A program made the translations under genes and the position numbers. 64,000 nt of DNA from Flavimaricola sp. (GTDB lineage: Bacteria; Pseudomonadota; Alphaproteobacteria; Rhodobacterales; Rhodobacteraceae): NCBI GenBank assembly GCA_029255105.1, contig JAQWWH010000016.1, positions 106,345 through 170,344 on the forward strand, in the 5' to 3' direction. A model generated the notes under the pieces. The model had not been told where the DNA came from. It was given only the letters and a program-made list of their open reading frames with translations, and did no database searches. This document shows, piece after piece, positions 59,936 to 64,000 of this stretch; position 1 is the first letter of the stretch, and each line of letters opens with the position of its first letter.

Positions 59936-61087
59936 GTGTTTCGATTCATGACCCCTGCGCGCCAGGTCTTTGCGGGCTTTGCCCTTTATGCCTTTGCGCT
60001 TGGCAACATATTTCCCAGGATCGGCCAGGTTCAGATAGCCATGGGCGTCGAAGAAGGGCTGCTTGGCCTTGCTTTGATCGGGGCACCTGCGGGCACGTTG
60101 ATCGCCCTTACCTTTGCCTCTCCGTTTCTGGACAGGTTGGGCTTTCGATGGGCGCTTTTGATTGGCACGCCGCTGCTGGCGGTCTTCTACGCCATCGCGG
60201 TCCATGCGTCGTCACCCGGCATACTGTTTCTGCTTCTTGTCCCCGCCGGTCTGACCATCGGCTGTCTTGAGATCATCCTCAACCTCGAGGCGGATCGGGT
60301 TGAACATGCGGTTGGCCGCAGAATCATGAACCGCGCCCACGCCTTCTGGTCCATCGGCTTTTTCGGAGCTGGCAGTTTTGGGGCCACGATGGCGGGTATC
60401 GGGCTGTCGCCACAGGCGCACCTTGCCATTGTCGTGCCGGTCACCTTGGTTCTGGTCGTCCTGTTTCTGGGCCGTTTTCAGCCTGCCCCCCATCGGCCGG
60501 GCAATAGCGCAGAGGCGACCCCCCATTTCGCAGCCCCCTCCTGGCCGATCGTCATCCTTGTGGCGTTCACCCTTAGTGCCATGCTGATGGAGGGTGCTTC
60601 GATTGACTGGTCGGCCATCTACATGCGCGACGTTTTTGCCATGCCGCCTTTTGTGGCGGGCCTGACAGTGGCCTGCTTTTCGTTCTTTCACGCCCTGTCC
60701 CGGTTCTTTGCGGACGGGCTGGTGGAACGAACGTCCCCGACACTGGTCGCACGGGTCCAGCTCTACATCCTTCTTGCTGGCTGTCTTGCCGTGACATTCG
60801 CTCCCCATCCCGCGATTGCCATGACCGGGTTTGCGCTGATGGGGATCGGTTCGGCGACCATGTTCCCTCTTGCTATGTCAGCCGCTGCTCAGCGGACCGA
60901 CCGGCCTGCCGCGGTCAACGTGGCCGCCCTTGCCCAGTTCTCTTTCATGACCTTTTTGTTGGCCCCGCCGCTCTTGGGTTTTATCGCAGAGCATTGGGGA
61001 ATCAGAACGTCGTTTGGGATCGGGCTTCCTCTCATCATACTCAGCCTCCTGACGACAAAGGCGCTGAACCCAGGCCATAGCCGGTAA
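59936..61087 (+). CDS. MFS transporter (GTG start, or ATG at 59948)
   Basis: 12-TM ORF; FALGNIFPRIGQVQIAMGVEEGLLGLALIGAPAGTLIAL, FRWALLIGTPLLAVFY. Confidence 0.82.
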   Translation: MFRFMTPARQVFAGFALYAFALGNIFPRIGQVQIAMGVEEGLLGLALIGAPAGTLIALTFASPFLDRLGFRWALLIGTPLLAVFYAIAVHASSPGILFLLLVPAGLTIGCLEIILNLEADRVEHAVGRRIMNRAHAFWSIGFFGAGSFGATMAGIGLSPQAHLAIVVPVTLVLVVLFLGRFQPAPHRPGNSAEATPHFAAPSWPIVILVAFTLSAMLMEGASIDWSAIYMRDVFAMPPFVAGLTVACFSFFHALSRFFADGLVERTSPTLVARVQLYILLAGCLAVTFAPHPAIAMTGFALMGIGSATMFPLAMSAAAQRTDRPAAVNVAALAQFSFMTFLLAPPLLGFIAEHWGIRTSFGIGLPLIILSLLTTKALNPGHSR

Positions 61088-61887
61088 TTCGCGTCTTGCC
61101 CTGAACGGGTTATTATACCCGTTCGGGTATATTTTGGCGCATTCGTCCGCACTCTGTATTCTCTAGTCCAGTAGCGGGTTTGGCCCCAAATTTGCTAATG
61201 ATTTGAAAGGGGAAAGCAGAGGGTTGGCCTTAGCCAATTTAATGCAGACCTCGGCCTCACTTCCTCAGGGGGTGGTTGCCCAATGTTTTGGGGGCCACCC
61301 TATGAAGTAATACTTTTTGTGGTGTGGCCGCTGTTGCGCAACTCCAGATGTGCGGCGGCAAAAAATGGGGCGCACCCTATGGCGTTTAAGCGCAGCTAAA
61401 ATAACAGCACCCATTGATGCAGACCTTTTTTAGCGGTGCCCGCTCCATTCGGCGGGATTTTTAAAGCTGCTACAGGGTGCGCCCTGGCGGCATTTCGAAT
61501 GGCAAGTGGGCGGGTCGGCGGCATTTTGCGTCGACCCGATCCTTTTTGTGGAACCCGACAGATTGCAGTGGGCGGTGTCCGGTGCGGGTTACGCATGATC
61601 AAAACAGACGCCTTTCATCGTCAGGTAAACCGCAGTCAAAGGCCGGTTTTTCGGCGCGGGCCGTCGGTCCCATACGGCAAGTATTGCGAATGCCATGAAC
61701 CTGCTCACCATTTTTCTGCGAAATTCCTGTTCCGTCCACGTCCCCCCGATTGGCAATGAGCCAATGGCATGGCAACCAAATGGAGCCTCTCTCGCGTGAG
61801 GAGGGCGCACATCATCATTCGGTTTGAGAACAACCTTGCCAGTCAGGGAAAAGTTCGGGTGACGAACTGGCGGCGATAGCCGGCCCG

Positions 61888-62199
61888 TCAAAAACGCTCG
61901 GCCCTCAGAACTTTGCAATCGGTAATGCTGACCACGCCGATATGGCGTTCAACAACCTCAAAGGCCGAGGCCAGGAGGTCGTCCAGCCGCTCTGGTCGGA
62001 TCAGACAGATCACGGCGACCATTCCGCTGGCCCGGCCAATCTGGCCTTCGCGGCTCCACTGTCCGGACCGGCCAGAGCCGCCAAGGACGGGGAGAATTGT
62101 GAAACCGGTCACCCCGGCTTTGACAAGGGCGTCAGTCAATCGGCGTTCCAAAGGGGCCTCGATGACGATCTCAACACGTTTCGCGGTATGGGTCTGCAT
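61888..62199 (-). CDS. PII-like signalling protein, probable SbtB-type partner of SbtA
   Basis: 103 aa with PII-like KRVEIVIEAPLERRLTDALVKAGVTGFTILPVLGGSGRSGQWSREGQIG...GMVAVICLI; 2 bp downstream of SbtA-like gene. Confidence 0.78.
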   Translation of the reverse strand: MQTHTAKRVEIVIEAPLERRLTDALVKAGVTGFTILPVLGGSGRSGQWSREGQIGRASGMVAVICLIRPERLDDLLASAFEVVERHIGVVSITDCKVLRAERF

Positions 62200-62201
62200 C
62201 G

Positions 62202-63182
62202 TCAGCCTCCTGCCATCATTTGGGCCACCGCGACATAAAGCGGGATACCCACCACAAGGTTAAACGGAAACGTCACCCCAAGTGACAGGGTCAGATAGAC
62301 TGAGGGGTTAGCCTCTGGCAGGGCTACGCGCATGGCGGCAGGCACCGCGATGTAGCTGGCCGACGCACTTAGAACCATCATCAGGGCAACCCCGCCAGTG
62401 GACAAGCCGATCAACATCCCAAGGGCAAGACCGGCAAGCGAACCGACGACCGGCATCGCCACGCCAAAGCCGATGGCGCCAATGCCCAGTCCCGCGCTGC
62501 GCGCACCGCGCAGGCCGCGCCCGGCCACAAGGCCCATGTCCAGCAGAAACAGGCACAGCACCCCTTGGAACGGCGAGACGATAAAGCTTTCGATCTTGGC
62601 CAAACCTTCTGCCCCTGTCAGGCCCCCGATAAAGAAGGACCCGACAAGAAGGACGATAGACCCGTTCAAAAGGATTTCCCGAAGCAACCCGGGCTCCATC
62701 TTGCCAGATCCTCCGCGGGCCATGATCCATAGGGCGGACAGAATGGCGGGGGCTTCCATCGCTGCAGCGACGGCCACCATATAGCCCTCCGCCTCAATCC
62801 CGCGACCGCCTAGAACTGACGTGGCGGTGACAAACGTTACGATCGAGATCGAGCCGTAATGTGCAGCAACCGCGGCCGCATCCGTGCGACTAAGCCCGGT
62901 CATCACGCGCAACATGGCAAAGGCAATGAAGGGCAGGCCAAACGACAGGATCACGCCCGCCAGGATGGCCAGCGCCAATTTTGCGTCAAGGCCGTGGTCC
63001 GCGACGCTCGCCCCGCCTTTGAAGCCGATAGCAAAGAGAAGATAGATGGACATGGCCTTGGCGGCAGCCTCTGGCACCATCAGGTCCGACCGGCCAAGGG
63101 CAGCGGCGAGACCGAGGACAAAGCTCAGGATGATCGGCGACAGCAGGTTGTCGGCCGCAAGAGAAAGAATATCGTTCACCAA
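62202..63182 (-). CDS. SbtA-like sodium-dependent bicarbonate transport family permease
   Basis: ~10 TM; NLLSPIILSFVLGLAAALGRSDLMVPEAAAKAMSIYLLFAIGFKGGA, VAAHYGSISIVTFVTA, LFLLDMGLVAGRGL, SASASYIAVPAAMR. Confidence 0.87.
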   Translation of the reverse strand: MVNDILSLAADNLLSPIILSFVLGLAAALGRSDLMVPEAAAKAMSIYLLFAIGFKGGASVADHGLDAKLALAILAGVILSFGLPFIAFAMLRVMTGLSRTDAAAVAAHYGSISIVTFVTATSVLGGRGIEAEGYMVAVAAAMEAPAILSALWIMARGGSGKMEPGLLREILLNGSIVLLVGSFFIGGLTGAEGLAKIESFIVSPFQGVLCLFLLDMGLVAGRGLRGARSAGLGIGAIGFGVAMPVVGSLAGLALGMLIGLSTGGVALMMVLSASASYIAVPAAMRVALPEANPSVYLTLSLGVTFPFNLVVGIPLYVAVAQMMAGG

Positions 63183-63188
63183 AAACCT

Positions 63189-63839
63189 CTAGTTCAGGGG
63201 TTCAAAGCTGTGGCGTGTCTCGTCCCAATAGCGCAGCGATCCGTCGCCGATATGGTTCCAAAGACCGTGCAGGGTCAGCCTGCCATCCTCGACCGCTTCG
63301 CGTACAAACGGAAATCCCATCAGGTTGTCGAGCGAGATCACGACCGATTCCTGTTCCAGCGCCCTCAAACGCTCGCTCCGGTCGCCTTGCGGCAGGCGAT
63401 CATATCCCGGGCGCAGGATATCCATCCAGCGGCCAATAAAACTGGTCGTCTTTTCCAACTCGGGCGCATCGCCCGAACACATATCATAACAGCCTTCCAC
63501 CCCGCCGCATCCCGAATGCCCAAGGACGATCAGGTGCGACACGTGCAAGGTGCTGACCGCATATTCAACTGCCGCCGACGTCCCGTGATGGTCACTGTCC
63601 GGGGCATAGGGGGGCACAAGATTGGCGATGTTGCGGTGAATAAAGAACTCACCCTGATCGGCACCAAAGATCGAGGTCACATGAACCCGGCTGTCACAAC
63701 AGGAAACCACCATGGCCCGCGGGCGCTGTCCTTCTTCGGCTAGGCGGCGGTACCAGCCCTGGTTCTCGGCATATGTCGTCGCTTTCCAGCCCAGATAGCG
63801 TCGGATCAGATATTCTGGCAGCGGACGCGCATGTGTCAT
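63189..63839 (-). CDS. beta-class carbonic anhydrase
   Basis: VVSCCDSRVHVTSIFGADQGEFFIHRNIANLVPPY, LIVLGHSGCGGVEGC zinc-site motifs. Confidence 0.94.
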   Translation of the reverse strand: MTHARPLPEYLIRRYLGWKATTYAENQGWYRRLAEEGQRPRAMVVSCCDSRVHVTSIFGADQGEFFIHRNIANLVPPYAPDSDHHGTSAAVEYAVSTLHVSHLIVLGHSGCGGVEGCYDMCSGDAPELEKTTSFIGRWMDILRPGYDRLPQGDRSERLRALEQESVVISLDNLMGFPFVREAVEDGRLTLHGLWNHIGDGSLRYWDETRHSFEPLN

Positions 63840-63956
63840 CGTGGGTCTCCGGTCATTTCGGTCCGTTCCAGTGCTCTTAAGCGGGAAATCGACAAAATTC
63901 GAGAGGTAATCGTGTGCAGGAAGGCCTGCCGTCAACTCTTTGAGAAGCAAAATGAC

Positions 63957-64000
63957 TCATGCTTCGGGAATGTGCTCGAACCGTCCAAACCGCCAAGAAC
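63957..64000 (-). CDS. C-terminus of an unidentified protein running off the window (tentative)
   Basis: Minus strand reads ...SWRFGRFEHIPEA*; too short to assign. Confidence 0.3.
   Translation of the reverse strand, partial: SWRFGRFEHIPEA

Noticed and set aside
61589-61918. 109-aa minus-strand ORF in the long intergenic gap, possible decayed gene
   Set aside because: Overlaps the PII-like gene in another frame and has no recognisable motif; cannot support a pseudogene call without a search.

Overview
The window is an ordinary-looking stretch of a high-GC alphaproteobacterial chromosome, with a gene repertoire typical of Rhodobacteraceae/Roseobacter relatives. It is densely coded on both strands. 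I saw no prophage, insertion sequence, CRISPR array or rRNA; there is one tRNA (tRNA-Arg, CCT). Most of the ORF track is antisense or frame-shifted shadow ORFs caused by high GC. I call about 55 real protein genes. The most notable block is a complete beta-hydroxyaspartate cycle (glyoxylate assimilation) locus at about 17.6-23.1 kb: an IclR-type regulator divergent from bhcA-bhcB-bhcC-bhcD. The system is already described in Paracoccus denitrificans. What looks new here is local: paired direct and inverted repeats in the bhcR/bhcA intergenic region, and a terminator-like dispersed repeat between bhcC and bhcD. Other points of interest are:
- a carbonic anhydrase-SbtA-SbtB-like bicarbonate operon
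- a NaChBac-type voltage-gated sodium channel with a TLESWS filter
- a predicted membrane protein with a C-terminal winged-helix domain
- a tandem pair of tiny secreted/TM proteins with an identical 24-residue C-terminus, differing only at synonymous sites
- three GANTC sites clustered upstream of the GANTC methylase gene ccrM
- a CoA-dependent catabolic cluster of unknown substrate
- a dispersed intergenic repeat family (consensus about GGATATTTWTGATCCGAAGAAG)
All family assignments are from reading translated motifs; no database search was run.
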